A DNA stretch of 64,000 nucleotides from Candidatus Latescibacterota bacterium (GCA_022819745.1 JAJEGS010000035.1:62001-126000), one strand, 5' to 3'; positions 39,011 through 47,414 are shown, counted from the stretch's first letter. Translations and numbers: made by a program. The notes: generated from the sequence alone by a model not told the origin.

Positions 39011-39671
39011 TCACGCACATAGCGCCCATCACCTACACCAGTTCGAGACGGCGCAGCAGCAATACGAAGCCGCCAGTCTCGGCATGTGGGCGTTCATCAT
39101 CCAAGAAATCCTGTTCTTCGGGGGGCTGTTCGGTGCCTACACCGTGTATCGCAATACCTATATCGAAGCCTTTACCGCTGGCTCGCACCACCTCGACATC
39201 TTCTGGGGCACCTTTAACACCATCGTGCTAATCGCCAGCAGTCTGACCATGGCACTGGCCGTCCGCGCCGCACAGACCGACGCCGGTCGCAACGCGATTA
39301 CGGGGTGGCTCATCGCCACGATCATTCTCGGCTGCGCCTTCTTAGGCGTCAAGTACATCGAGTACAGCCACAAATGGCACGAGCACCTCATCCCCGGCAG
39401 CATGTTCCAGTGGAACGACCCGGCCTTCCCAGAGGTCACGCTCGGCAACGCCAAAATTTTCTTCTCGTTTTACTTCGTGATGACTGGGATGCACGCCCTG
39501 CACATGGTCGTCGGCGTCGGCATCATGCTGTGGATGATCGCCAAGGTCCGGCGCAATGAGATTTCGGCGCAGTACTTTACGCCGATTGAAATCAGCGGCC
39601 TTTATTGGCACTTCGTCGATATCGTGTGGATTTTCCTCTTCCCGCTGCTCTATCTGATTGGACGCCACTAA
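39003..39671 (+). CDS. coxC: Cytochrome c oxidase subunit III
   Basis: 222 residues. The start is probably TTG 39003: AGGAGG at 38991-38996 lies six bases before it, whereas the ATG at 38997 directly abuts that site. About five membrane helices; family blocks [40 protein letters not shown], and [22 protein letters not shown] at the end. TAATG overlap with the next gene. Confidence 0.92.
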   Translation: MSDHAHSAHHLHQFETAQQQYEAASLGMWAFIIQEILFFGGLFGAYTVYRNTYIEAFTAGSHHLDIFWGTFNTIVLIASSLTMALAVRAAQTDAGRNAITGWLIATIILGCAFLGVKYIEYSHKWHEHLIPGSMFQWNDPAFPEVTLGNAKIFFSFYFVMTGMHALHMVVGVGIMLWMIAKVRRNEISAQYFTPIEISGLYWHFVDIVWIFLFPLLYLIGRH

Positions 39672-40012
39672 TGTCTGAACATCACTCTGAACATCACGTC
39701 GTCCCGCTCAAGATCTACTTTCTGATCTTCTTCGCCCTGATGATCGGCACGGTTATCACCGTCGCTGCCGCCTTCGTCAACATGGGCTTTTTGAATACCC
39801 CGGTCGCCCTGATTATCGCCTTAGTAAAGGCATCGCTGGTCATCTTGTTCTTCATGCACGTGAAATACAGCCCCAAGCTAGTCGGGCTTTTTGCGGTCGC
39901 CGGCTTCTTCTGGCTGTGTATCCTGTTGGCCTTGACCATGCAGGACTACTACACGCGCGGTTGGGGCGAGGAAGCGCCAGTGGAGTTTCTCAAGCAGGGG
40001 TCGTTTTTCTAA
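39671..40012 (+). CDS. coxD: Cytochrome c oxidase subunit IV (CyoD/CoxD-like)
   Basis: 113 residues with three membrane helices (about 13-36, 43-64, 73-93). ALVKASLVILFFMHVKYSPKL is the typical block of prokaryotic subunit IV. The start ATG 39671 overlaps the coxC stop; a longer frame in coxC is rejected. Last gene of the respiratory operon, followed by the hairpin at 40036-40082. Confidence 0.88.
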   Translation: MSEHHSEHHVVPLKIYFLIFFALMIGTVITVAAAFVNMGFLNTPVALIIALVKASLVILFFMHVKYSPKLVGLFAVAGFFWLCILLALTMQDYYTRGWGEEAPVEFLKQGSFF

Positions 40013-40035
40013 ATTCTAAGTCCATCACAGCATTC

Positions 40036-40082
40036 CACTACAATAGCCCGGGCCGCCTTGAGCGATCCGGGCTATTGTAGTG
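40036..40082. terminator. Perfect 16 bp inverted repeat between convergent genes
   Basis: CACTACAATAGCCCGG at 40036-40051 is exactly complementary to 40067-40082, with a 15-base loop. It sits between the end of the cox operon (+) and the end of an unknown gene (-). There is no T run on either side, so it may be a bidirectional terminator, an RNA 3'-end protector, or a protein-binding site. Confidence 0.55.
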
Positions 40083-40098
40083 CTGCAATATTGCTACG

Positions 40099-40680
40099 TC
40101 ACCTATCGTCCGCCACCATGGTTTCGGCCAGCGCAAAGCAGCAAGAGCTACGGGCTTGACCTAGACTCTTGCTCCAAGCATCGCGGGGATAGGGATGGCC
40201 GGGTACGGCCATGCCGTCGAATTGCATCTGGCCGGCGGCGGCAAAAATCAGCACCGTGAAGACGATATGGGGATTGATGGTGGGCGGGCCGACTAGAGGG
40301 CTTTCCAATTGCCCCCAAGTGGCAGTTAGGGTGTGGTGTTCACTTTGGACAGTCCAAGAAGGATTGCGGTCAATGCGGCCGGCGCGGCTAAAGGTCGCTC
40401 TCCATTGAGGTAGATCGCGGTCGAATGGATTATTGCTGCCGCGAATCATGGTGGCAGTAATAAAATCGGCCAAGTCGGGGTTGTCTGTGCAGACGGCGGT
40501 TAGCCTCGCAGAGCCGGGAATGTCGATATAGGCCACCGTTCCCTGACCTGCGGGGCTGTAGGTGGCGTTGTACAGACTAAGTTGTCCGCTGTCAACTTCG
40601 GCTCCAGGCAGACGCAGATAAAGAATCCAGTGTTCGCCAGACCAGAGGAGCGGACCTTGACTGAGGGTGGCTTGGGTCAT
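40099..40680 (-). CDS. Conserved-looking protein, function unknown
   Basis: 193 residues. I do not recognise it. The sequence is rich in beta-strand-like stretches (WILYLRLPGAEVDSGQLSLYNATYS, GTVAYIDIPGSARLTAVCTD, TATWGQLESPLVGPP) and lacks a signal peptide or membrane helix, so a soluble beta-barrel or lipocalin-like fold is plausible. It ends in GHPYPRDAWSKSLGQARSS. It lies 21 bp after the GroES-like gene in the same direction, so it is probably in the same unit. Confidence 0.55.
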   Translation of the reverse strand: MTQATLSQGPLLWSGEHWILYLRLPGAEVDSGQLSLYNATYSPAGQGTVAYIDIPGSARLTAVCTDNPDLADFITATMIRGSNNPFDRDLPQWRATFSRAGRIDRNPSWTVQSEHHTLTATWGQLESPLVGPPTINPHIVFTVLIFAAAGQMQFDGMAVPGHPYPRDAWSKSLGQARSSCCFALAETMVADDR

Positions 40681-40701
40681 GGATTGAGCTCTTCACGGCC
40701 C

Positions 40702-41064
40702 TCAAGCAATATCGCGGACGAGCACCAAAATCGCCGCCTGCGGCACGACGATGAACTTCTCGTCGTCGAACTTGATTTCCACCGCGTCCTTGCGCAGGAA
40801 AATGGCGTGGTCGCCTTTTTTGGCTTGGAGGCCGATATAGCGCATCTGCTCGCCCCCCTCTTCCCAAGGTGCACCGTCGTCATCGGTTTTCGGCGGCAAG
40901 GGAACGCCTGGTCCTACTTCTTCAATGCGCCCGCTTTGCACATTCTCTTTTTCCAAGGCGGTCGGCGGCAAATAGAGCCCCACGGCCGTGCGCTCTTCCA
41001 TGTCGTCAATCCGGATGAGCACGCGGTCGCCGACTACGTACAGTTCCTTGTCGCCCCTAATCAT
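40702..41064 (-). CDS. GroES-like (Cpn10) protein with an inserted loop
   Basis: 120 residues. Cpn10 pattern: VGDRVLIRIDDMEERTAVGLYLP as the first strand plus mobile loop, SGRIEEVGPG, then GLQAKKGDHAIFLRKDAVEIKF and FIVVPQAAILVLVRD at the end. GroES is about 97 residues; here an extra 25-residue acidic/proline stretch (LPPKTDDDGAPWEEGGEQM) separates the two halves. There is no groEL beside it, so it is an orphan paralogue. It may pair with GroEL from elsewhere or have left chaperonin work. Confidence 0.75.
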   Translation of the reverse strand: MIRGDKELYVVGDRVLIRIDDMEERTAVGLYLPPTALEKENVQSGRIEEVGPGVPLPPKTDDDGAPWEEGGEQMRYIGLQAKKGDHAIFLRKDAVEIKFDDEKFIVVPQAAILVLVRDIA

Positions 41065-41079
41065 CTGCTCCTCCCTAGG

Positions 41080-42294
41080 TTAAGACGCCAGTCGCAAACA
41101 CTCGTTATAGCGCTCAAAGCGCTCCCCTTCCCCCTCTACTGGATCAACGTACTTGAGCCAAAGGGCGCTGTCCTTCCTGTCGCCGCTGAGTTTGCGGCGG
41201 CTACCGAGGTTGCTCGGATCAGCGCCGTTCCACACCACCTGGCCGTCCTGCATATAGATGAACTCCCCTCGGTAGTGGTCAATGAGCTTCCGCTGTTCCT
41301 CTTGGTAGATCAGTCCCTGCTCGCAGGTGGTGCGCCGCCAATTGGCCACCGTGGCGTCTGAGTCCGTAGATACGGAGTCAAATTCGGCCAGTGGAGCCTC
41401 GACCTCGCTGGCAAAATCGATCTCGTTCAAATCCACTGTGCCAAAGCCGTGCCTGGCAGCTATCAGCAGGTGATTGCGGTCGCGACGGAAAGGCGGGGTC
41501 GGCCAATCGGAGTGAGGATCGTGGCCCATCAGGGTCATGCCGCAGGCATCGGTCGCCACCGGATGATCGCCAGCCATCAAAGCGTTGCAAATCCGGCCCT
41601 CGCCGCCCCATTCGCGGCCCCATTGGCCAGTGAGGGCCTCGACGATGTTGAGGCAGGGTTTGGTAATCATGCCCAAGTCCGGCAGGACGTAGGAAAGCCG
41701 GATGAGATGGTGGTAATACGACCGCGTCCGCCCTTCCGGCGGGATCATCGGCGGCAGGCCAAAGAGGTTTTTCAGGGTCAAGGTAATGCCCATAAAGGCG
41801 TGATTCTTCATCTTGGCGATGGATACCACCTCGTCGGCCTCGGCAAAAATGGCATTGAGCAAATAGCGGTCGAACATGCAGCCGCCACCGGGCACGTCGT
41901 ACGTGGCAAAGGGAGGCAAATTCGAATCGACATAGCGGACGCCAAAGTCGTCCAGAATATAGCGGTAGTTAAAGTCGTCGGGCGTTACATGGCCGTTGCC
42001 ATAGGGGTAGGTGTCGGTGGCGATTAGCTCGGCTGTGGTCCGCTCCCGCAGTAAGCGCAGCACCGCGCGGGCCACGGCATCATCTACCAACTCCCTGCGG
42101 CGACCAGCGAAGTACTCGATGCGCTCCGGCGGCTTGATCATATTGAATTTTAATACGATCCGCTGCGCCTTTTCCAGCTTCTTCCAAGAGCGCTCCAGCG
42201 GATCGGTAGTCCGCTTGAGGACTTCGTAGATTTCTTCCTCGCTCGCCCGATGGTCGCAGTGCGAAGCTCTAACAGTGTATTGTCTATCGTCCAT
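41080..42294 (-). CDS. DUF362-domain protein
   Basis: 404 residues. The DUF362 core is visible: KAQRIVLKFNMIKPPERIEYF, DTYPYGNGHVTPDDFN, and SIAKMKNHAFMGITLTLKNLFGLPP, which is the most typical block, with GDHPVATDACGMTLMGHDP later. No 4Fe-4S ferredoxin cluster is present, unlike some members. No enzymatic role is established for the family that I can rely on. No signal peptide. Followed by the GroES-like gene after 15 bp. Confidence 0.8.
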   Translation of the reverse strand: MDDRQYTVRASHCDHRASEEEIYEVLKRTTDPLERSWKKLEKAQRIVLKFNMIKPPERIEYFAGRRRELVDDAVARAVLRLLRERTTAELIATDTYPYGNGHVTPDDFNYRYILDDFGVRYVDSNLPPFATYDVPGGGCMFDRYLLNAIFAEADEVVSIAKMKNHAFMGITLTLKNLFGLPPMIPPEGRTRSYYHHLIRLSYVLPDLGMITKPCLNIVEALTGQWGREWGGEGRICNALMAGDHPVATDACGMTLMGHDPHSDWPTPPFRRDRNHLLIAARHGFGTVDLNEIDFASEVEAPLAEFDSVSTDSDATVANWRRTTCEQGLIYQEEQRKLIDHYRGEFIYMQDGQVVWNGADPSNLGSRRKLSGDRKDSALWLKYVDPVEGEGERFERYNECLRLAS

Positions 42295-42326
42295 GATGCC
42301 TTTCCCTTTCTGTTAAGTTTTTGTGG

Positions 42327-43655
42327 CTATTCACCGAGGACGCCCACGGTCTGTTCGAGCCGCATCAGAGCAAGCGCTTTGTCGCGACGCGCGACAGCGT
42401 TTTGCGTGCGCGCCTCCACTAGCGCCAATTGCGCGTCCAGATTTTCCAGTTGCGTGCCGACTCCGCTCGCATAGCGCAACTCGGCGACTTCTAACCCCTT
42501 CTCGGCCTGCAATACCGCATCGCGGTGGGCCTCAATGCGCTGACTCGCTTCCTCGACGGCATAATAGGCCTGTTGGATTTGCAGCCGCACCTGCCTTGCG
42601 ATCCGCTGCCGGTCGAACTCTATCCGGCGCAAGTCCTGCCGCGCCTGCGCTACGCGCGCCCCGGTGAGCCGCCCGTCGAAAAGCGGCATTTGCACTACTA
42701 GCCCTGTATTCCAACTTTTGCGCCACTCCCGATCGGCTAGGTCGAACTCGTCACTTTGGAACTGGGTTTGCCCAGCGGCTACTAGTTCCACGCTAGGCCG
42801 GGTGGACGCCTGATCGGCTGCGATCTTCCGCTCGTGCCAGCCTATTTCCTGCTCGACGTGTGCCAGCTCTGGCCGCTTCGATAGCCCCAAGGTGACGAGC
42901 CCGTCCAGATCATCGAGATTGAGCACCGTCTCCGTGCGAAACGTTCCCCGCACTTTTATGGTTTGGTCCAAGTCCAAACCCACGACATCCTTGAAGGCCA
43001 TCGTGGCCAGTCGCAGGTTATTTTCTGCACTGATGGAGTCGGCACGCATGTTTGAGACCTGTACCTGAGCGCGCAACTGATCCAGTTCAGCGGCCCGACC
43101 AGCCTGAGCCTGGGCCTCCACTTGGGCCAGATTGCGTCTGGCCCAAGCCAGCGCCAAGTGCGATACGGTGCGCAATTCCTCGGCTAGGAGCAGGTCGTAA
43201 AATCGCTCCTCGACCTCGGCTAGCACGAGTTGTGTTGTCTGCCTCTCGGTTTCGCCGAGCATGGCAAATTGGCGGCGAGCCATGTCCTCGGTAGCGCGAA
43301 TGCGGCCTCCGGAATAGAGCGGCTGGCGCACGCTCAGGACGCCCGTGAGGTTGTTTTCCGTGCCGATCCTGACGGCATTGCCAGCAAAGACAAAAGAAGG
43401 CAGCAGCCAATTGCGGCTATACGTGAAGGAGGCATCGACTTGCGGCAACCCCGCTGCTCGCGCTACGCGTAGCTCTTCGCGCCCGCGCAGCAGGTCAATG
43501 CGGGCTTGCAACAGGTGCTCATTGTTTTCTTGCACCAAAGTCAACCCGATTTGCAAGTCGAGAATCAGCGGCTCGGCCTCTGCTCGGGCCGGGCGGCTGG
43601 AGACTGCACACAAGACCATCAAGCAGAACGCCCCCACCCCGGTCTTGCTCAACAT
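42327..43655 (-). CDS. TolC-family outer-membrane efflux protein
   Basis: 442 residues from ATG 43655, which overlaps the glutaredoxin stop by 7 bp; a GTG at 43679 is an alternative. Signal peptide at 1-25 (VGAFCLMVLCAVSSRPARA). Two repeated OEP units with alpha-helical barrel segments (NEHLLQARIDLLRGREELRVARAAGLPQVDASF, WNTGLVVQMPLFDGRLTGARV). It would form the outer-membrane channel of an efflux or type I system. No inner-membrane pump or fusion protein is adjacent. Confidence 0.88.
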   Translation of the reverse strand: MLSKTGVGAFCLMVLCAVSSRPARAEAEPLILDLQIGLTLVQENNEHLLQARIDLLRGREELRVARAAGLPQVDASFTYSRNWLLPSFVFAGNAVRIGTENNLTGVLSVRQPLYSGGRIRATEDMARRQFAMLGETERQTTQLVLAEVEERFYDLLLAEELRTVSHLALAWARRNLAQVEAQAQAGRAAELDQLRAQVQVSNMRADSISAENNLRLATMAFKDVVGLDLDQTIKVRGTFRTETVLNLDDLDGLVTLGLSKRPELAHVEQEIGWHERKIAADQASTRPSVELVAAGQTQFQSDEFDLADREWRKSWNTGLVVQMPLFDGRLTGARVAQARQDLRRIEFDRQRIARQVRLQIQQAYYAVEEASQRIEAHRDAVLQAEKGLEVAELRYASGVGTQLENLDAQLALVEARTQNAVARRDKALALMRLEQTVGVLGE

Positions 43656-43909
43656 AGCAAATCGCGCTGCCGCAACCACGCCTCGACCTCCGCACCTCCG
43701 ACATCGGCCAGCATAACGCCGTCGATTTCGACGCAGGGTGAGGCGTATTGCCGGCTCTTGGCGACCATTTCCGCAAAGGCTTTGCGGTCGCTGGTAATAT
43801 CCAGCTCCTCGTATGGTAATCCGGCTCTATCGAGTACCGTCCGCACGCCTGGACTCCAAGGGCAATACGGATTGAGATACACTTTGATCACAGGAGTAAT
43901 CTGTTCCAC
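43649..43909 (-). CDS. Glutaredoxin-like protein with a CPWS site
   Basis: 86 residues from GTG 43909, with AAAGG five bases upstream. The open frame continues to 44266, but that part lies under the DHH gene. Thioredoxin-like glutaredoxin pattern IKVYLNPYCPWSPGVRTVLDRAGLPYEELDI, with C16-P-W-S19 in place of the usual CPYC, so only one active-site cysteine: a monothiol or redox-altered member. PCVEIDGVMLADVGG replaces the usual cis-Pro and glycine blocks. Divergent from the DHH phosphoesterase gene. Confidence 0.75.
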   Translation of the reverse strand: MEQITPVIKVYLNPYCPWSPGVRTVLDRAGLPYEELDITSDRKAFAEMVAKSRQYASPCVEIDGVMLADVGGAEVEAWLRQRDLLC

Positions 43910-43999
43910 TTTGGCCTTTCCGATGTACGGGGGACGCGATATATTGAGAAAAACATATCGCCCGCCTCTCATCCCTGTCAAGGAAGGGACCTCTAATTC

Positions 44000-44851
44000 A
44001 TGAAACCTTCGGCTGAGCTCAGGTCGAAGCCGCTGGTCCTGTTCCACGGCGGCTGTAACGATGGCTTCTGTGCCGCGTGGATCTACCGGCGCTACGTCAA
44101 CCCACAAGCCGAGTTTAAAGCGGTTCAATACAACACCGACCCGCCGGCTACGGCTGACCGCGATGTCGTCATCCTCGACTTCAGCTACGAGCGGGCACAG
44201 CTCATGGAGATGCACGACCACGCCCGCTCGCTCTTGGTTTTGGATCATCACGAGACGGCTGCACACGCCTTAGCCGGGCTCGACTACTGTGTATTCGCCG
44301 AGGACAAGTCTGGAGCACGCATGACTTGGGAATACTTTTTCGATCCCCGCTCTCAGGTCAGTGCTGACGACGTCCCCTGGCTGGTGTCCTATACCGAAGA
44401 CCGCGACCTGTGGCGGTGGGCCTTGGCTGATTCCAAGGCCGTCAACGCCGCCCTCGCCTCGTACCCGCGCGACTTTGCCGTGTGGGATGAAATCGCCGTG
44501 CGTGGGCCACAAGCCCTCGCCGTGGAAGGCCAAGCCATTCTCCGCTTCCAACACCGGCTCATCCGGCCACGCGTTCGGTACCACGGTTGGACCACCATCA
44601 GTGGGTTTCGCGTCCCCATTACCAATGCCACGTTTCTGACCTCTGAAATCGGCAATGCCCTCGCCGAAGGGCATCCTTTTTCCGCGGTGTTCTTCGTCCG
44701 TCCAGACAGCAAGGTCGTGTACAATCTGCGCTCCAAGGGAGACGCGGCCGCGGATGTGGGTCGCATCGCACGCGATTACGGCGGTGGAGGGCACAAGCAC
44801 GCGGCGGCTTTTACCCTAGAAACCATGCTGCCGATGGAAGCTGACACGTAA
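44000..44851 (+). CDS. DHH-family phosphoesterase
   Basis: 283 residues. DHH motif D82-H83-H84 in LLVLDHHETA, an upstream HGGCNDGFCAAW block with the metal-binding asparagine/aspartate, and the C-terminal DHHA1 motif GGGGHKHAAAF. The NrnA/GdpP/RecJ superfamily includes nanoRNases, cyclic-di-nucleotide phosphodiesterases and exopolyphosphatases; this small stand-alone form may degrade short RNA or a nucleotide, but the substrate cannot be set. It ends at a bidirectional terminator at 44908-44947. Confidence 0.88.
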   Translation: MKPSAELRSKPLVLFHGGCNDGFCAAWIYRRYVNPQAEFKAVQYNTDPPATADRDVVILDFSYERAQLMEMHDHARSLLVLDHHETAAHALAGLDYCVFAEDKSGARMTWEYFFDPRSQVSADDVPWLVSYTEDRDLWRWALADSKAVNAALASYPRDFAVWDEIAVRGPQALAVEGQAILRFQHRLIRPRVRYHGWTTISGFRVPITNATFLTSEIGNALAEGHPFSAVFFVRPDSKVVYNLRSKGDAAADVGRIARDYGGGGHKHAAAFTLETMLPMEADT

Positions 44852-44905
44852 ATGACCCCCGAACAGCGCTATCTGTTCGACATCAACGGCTATTTGCACC
44901 TTCAA
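44852..44905 (+). pseudogene. Possible N-terminal remnant of a phytanoyl-CoA-dioxygenase-like gene
   Basis: Directly after the DHH stop (TAAATG) a frame reads MTPEQRYLFDINGYLHLQ, which closely resembles the start of PhyH-family dioxygenases. After 18 codons the frame enters the terminator and antisense tRNA-Lys and no dioxygenase continues. It could be the stub of a gene broken at a tRNA-linked junction, or a chance resemblance. It is short, so treat as tentative. Confidence 0.35.
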
Positions 44906-44907
44906 GC

Positions 44908-44947
44908 AAAACAGGCACCTGCGATCAGTCGCAAGTGCCTGTTTTTT
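44908..44947. terminator. Bidirectional terminator between the DHH gene and tRNA-Lys
   Basis: An 11 bp plus 5 bp stem (44908-44918 and 44920-44924 with 44929-44933 and 44935-44945), with one C-A mismatch and a TCAG loop. T runs are present on both strands (six T ending at 44947 on plus, four on minus). The plus T run overlaps the encoded CCA end of the minus-strand tRNA-Lys. Confidence 0.85.
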
Positions 44948-45022
44948 GGTGAGCCCACTGGGAATCGAACCCAGGACCTACGGATTAAAAGTCCGGTGCT
45001 CTACCAGCTGAGCTATAGGCTC
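44947..45022 (-). tRNA. tRNA-Lys (anticodon TTT)
   Basis: A 76-nt cloverleaf on the minus strand: acceptor GAGCCTA with TGGGCTC, D arm GCTCAGCTGGTAGAGC, anticodon stem around CTTTTAA, T arm CTGGGTTCGATTCCCAG, encoded CCA at the 3' end. Confidence 0.97.
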
Positions 45023-45042
45023 TTTGGTGCTGTATCTAATTA

Positions 45043-45071
45043 AAAATAAGCGGTTTGCGTATCCATCGCAA
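45043..45071 (-). promoter_or_regulatory. Possible promoter of tRNA-Lys
   Basis: On the minus strand TTGCGA (45071-45066), a 17-base spacer and TATTTT (45048-45043). Only fair matches, but in the right place 20 bp before the tRNA. Confidence 0.35.
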
Positions 45072-45128
45072 GACTTCCTACTACATTGGCGGCTTTTATC
45101 CTAGGCCTAGCGGTACCGGCCAATAAGC

Positions 45129-47414
45129 TCAGTAAGCCAACGCGATAATTTTGGTCGTTTTATGCGTCTGTGCGTCGCCTTGCACTTCAACTCGCAAAAT
45201 GTAGTTTCCCGGCGCGGCCAACTGCCCGAATTCGTCCTGGCCGTCCCAACTCAACGTTATTGGTCCGGCTGTTTGCTGCTCGTCGTGCAGCACCCGAACT
45301 TTTCGTCCGCTCAGGTCGTAGAGTGCCACGTGCAGTAAGCGGGGCTGGAGGACGTTCAACAGGGCAAACTCTATCTGCAACAAATCGCCTATGCCATCGC
45401 CGTTGGGGGTCACGAGCACGGCCGACACCGAGAGTCCGTCAATTAACGCAGAGCCGACCGGCAGCGATACGGCAATCGCTTCGCTGGCAACCTCGTCGCT
45501 GGCATCCCCCACATCCACCCGCTGCCTTATCTGCCGCTCTTCTCGACCACTGGCTAAGAACGCCTCAAAGGGCATCTGTTGGCGGTATATCGTGCTGGCG
45601 AAGTCGAGTTCAATCAACCCGGCCCGGACGAAAGGGTCGGTAAAGGTGATGTCCCATCCGCCATCTATTCGGGCGACCTCCGCGTCTAATACCTGTCCTG
45701 CCGAGCGAATCTCGCCAAGCTCAATGTCTGCTCCTGAACGCATGAGCAACTGATCGAAACCCGTGCTGCTAGCATCGACATCCCAACCGAGATAATAGGT
45801 AAATTCCGTGTGCTGCCCGGGTTGGGCTTGAATAGGGTAGATCTCCGCTCGCGTTGCCGCGGCCAAAGGCTCGTCGTAGCTGAGGACCAACTCGTCGAGG
45901 ATCGCCCCCCGCATGGGGTCGTCGCTGAGCAAATAGGCTTGCAATTGGACGAAATGTCTCGGTGTCGGTGAGAGAAAACCCCGCTCCGACCGCTCGTACG
46001 CCTGACTCCAGATACTCCAATCGTCGCCGGGCGAACGGACGGTATCAATCCGGCCTTTGAAACTGGGGATTAGCTTGTTGTACTTTCTTTCGGTTACTAC
46101 CTTGCCGTTTTTGTCGTGGAAGACATAGGATTCCTGCAACAGGTTGCCCGTCCGCGAGCGAATTTCTACGCGAGTCCCCTCCGGTGTCTCGACCTGCCAA
46201 CTCAACGCTGTGACGTTGCGCACCGCCCCCAGGTCGTAGATCGGGGATTGCATGATGGTGCCGGCGGGATAGCCCTCGCCAAAGACTTGGAATTCGGCTG
46301 TCGTACCCGTGATGCAGCACTGCCTGTTCGGATAGCGCATCCGCAGATAGCGCATCGGTCGGAGCGAGAACTGCTCTTCAAAGTGGACGATATCGCGCAA
46401 GTTACGGGGGTGTTCGGGCAATTCCCCTAGGACTTGCCAGCGCAGCGAGCCGTCCGGTGCCAGCGATCCGTCCGACCCCCAGATGATATACCAAGGAAAG
46501 TGGATGGCGTTGCGCCGGGTCCAGCGCCAGTCAACGCTGCTGGGCGCAATGCCGGCCAGATCCCCCAAAATCCGCACCCGATCCACCCAGTACAGGGCAC
46601 CCAAATCAAAGGTGAATTCCGTGTCGCCCGGTTGGGAGAACCCCCAGTAGCGCCAACTCGACACAATATCGCCGTCAATCAGCGCGTTGCTATTGCCCGT
46701 TGACTCGTAGCCTTCGGCCCGCGTGCCGATTTCGTTGAGGATATCGACCTGACCGCCGCGATCTCGCATCCCCAGTGAGATATTGTCCCCTACGGCCTCC
46801 ACCGCAATCGAGCTAATCCCCGCTCCCACGGTGGGCAAATCCACTTCGATGCGGATGAATTGCAGCGGCTTAAGGCCGTATTCGATGACCAACTCCCGCT
46901 GCTGGTTGAAGCTGTAGCGGACGCGGTCGCTGTAGCGCACAATGCTTGGCAGGGGCAGTCCGGTCGAATCAAAAAAGCGCTCGCCATTGGACAGTAGGAC
47001 CTGAAACAACTCCAGCGGCGGCCCATCTTCCCTGAGCCGCAAGACCACGCGCCGCGCGGAAACTACGCGGCCTAGATCGACCTCGACGTACATGTTCTCG
47101 GGATCGTCGTCCCAATCGGGAGCCCAGAAGCTGCTCAAGCTCCCGTCAATCAGGTTGCCAGCATCGCCGCTGTTGGATCCCGCAGCGCGGATGCCACCGC
47201 CGAAATCCCCAGCATTGGCGACCGCGTCGATATTTCGCCGCACAAATCTGGGGGCAGCTTTTCCACGGCTGATTTCGATGGCATTGCCGGGCCGCTGCCA
47301 CGCATCCCAATCCGCGTTGGTCCCAATCCGTAGTTCCTCGCCTGCTGCGGGTAATATCATGCTGCAGAGTAGCAATACCTGAAGCAAATACCCTAATTCG
47401 CGGTAATTTTTCAC
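45129..47414 (-). CDS. Secreted protein with discoidin-like domains and a FlgD-Ig-like C-terminus
   Basis: 761 residues. N-terminal signal peptide (LLQVLLLCSMILPAAGEE). Residues about 45-200 and 215-390 read as discoidin/F5-8C-like beta-sandwiches that often bind glycans (DGSLSSFWAPDWDDDP, NSNALIDGDIVSSWRYWGFSQPGDTEFTFDL). The last about 100 residues (LVTPNGDGIGDLLQIEF, VALYDLSGRKVRVLHDE, PGNYILRVEVQG) are the FlgD-Ig/gliding-motility-associated C-terminal type common on secreted FCB-group proteins. No catalytic domain recognised. It is the last gene of a minus-strand run of sugar-acid enzymes and may bind their substrate outside the cell. Confidence 0.8.
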   Translation of the reverse strand: MKNYRELGYLLQVLLLCSMILPAAGEELRIGTNADWDAWQRPGNAIEISRGKAAPRFVRRNIDAVANAGDFGGGIRAAGSNSGDAGNLIDGSLSSFWAPDWDDDPENMYVEVDLGRVVSARRVVLRLREDGPPLELFQVLLSNGERFFDSTGLPLPSIVRYSDRVRYSFNQQRELVIEYGLKPLQFIRIEVDLPTVGAGISSIAVEAVGDNISLGMRDRGGQVDILNEIGTRAEGYESTGNSNALIDGDIVSSWRYWGFSQPGDTEFTFDLGALYWVDRVRILGDLAGIAPSSVDWRWTRRNAIHFPWYIIWGSDGSLAPDGSLRWQVLGELPEHPRNLRDIVHFEEQFSLRPMRYLRMRYPNRQCCITGTTAEFQVFGEGYPAGTIMQSPIYDLGAVRNVTALSWQVETPEGTRVEIRSRTGNLLQESYVFHDKNGKVVTERKYNKLIPSFKGRIDTVRSPGDDWSIWSQAYERSERGFLSPTPRHFVQLQAYLLSDDPMRGAILDELVLSYDEPLAAATRAEIYPIQAQPGQHTEFTYYLGWDVDASSTGFDQLLMRSGADIELGEIRSAGQVLDAEVARIDGGWDITFTDPFVRAGLIELDFASTIYRQQMPFEAFLASGREERQIRQRVDVGDASDEVASEAIAVSLPVGSALIDGLSVSAVLVTPNGDGIGDLLQIEFALLNVLQPRLLHVALYDLSGRKVRVLHDEQQTAGPITLSWDGQDEFGQLAAPGNYILRVEVQGDAQTHKTTKIIALAY

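Noticed and set aside
40582..41361. 259-codon plus-strand frame
   Set aside because: Antisense to the GroES-like and DUF362 genes, which have clear family signatures.
44852..45043. 63-codon plus-strand frame after the DHH gene
   Set aside because: Most of it is the antisense of tRNA-Lys (the GNRTQDLRIKSPVLYQLSYR pattern is a known artefact). Only its first 18 codons are kept, as a tentative gene remnant.
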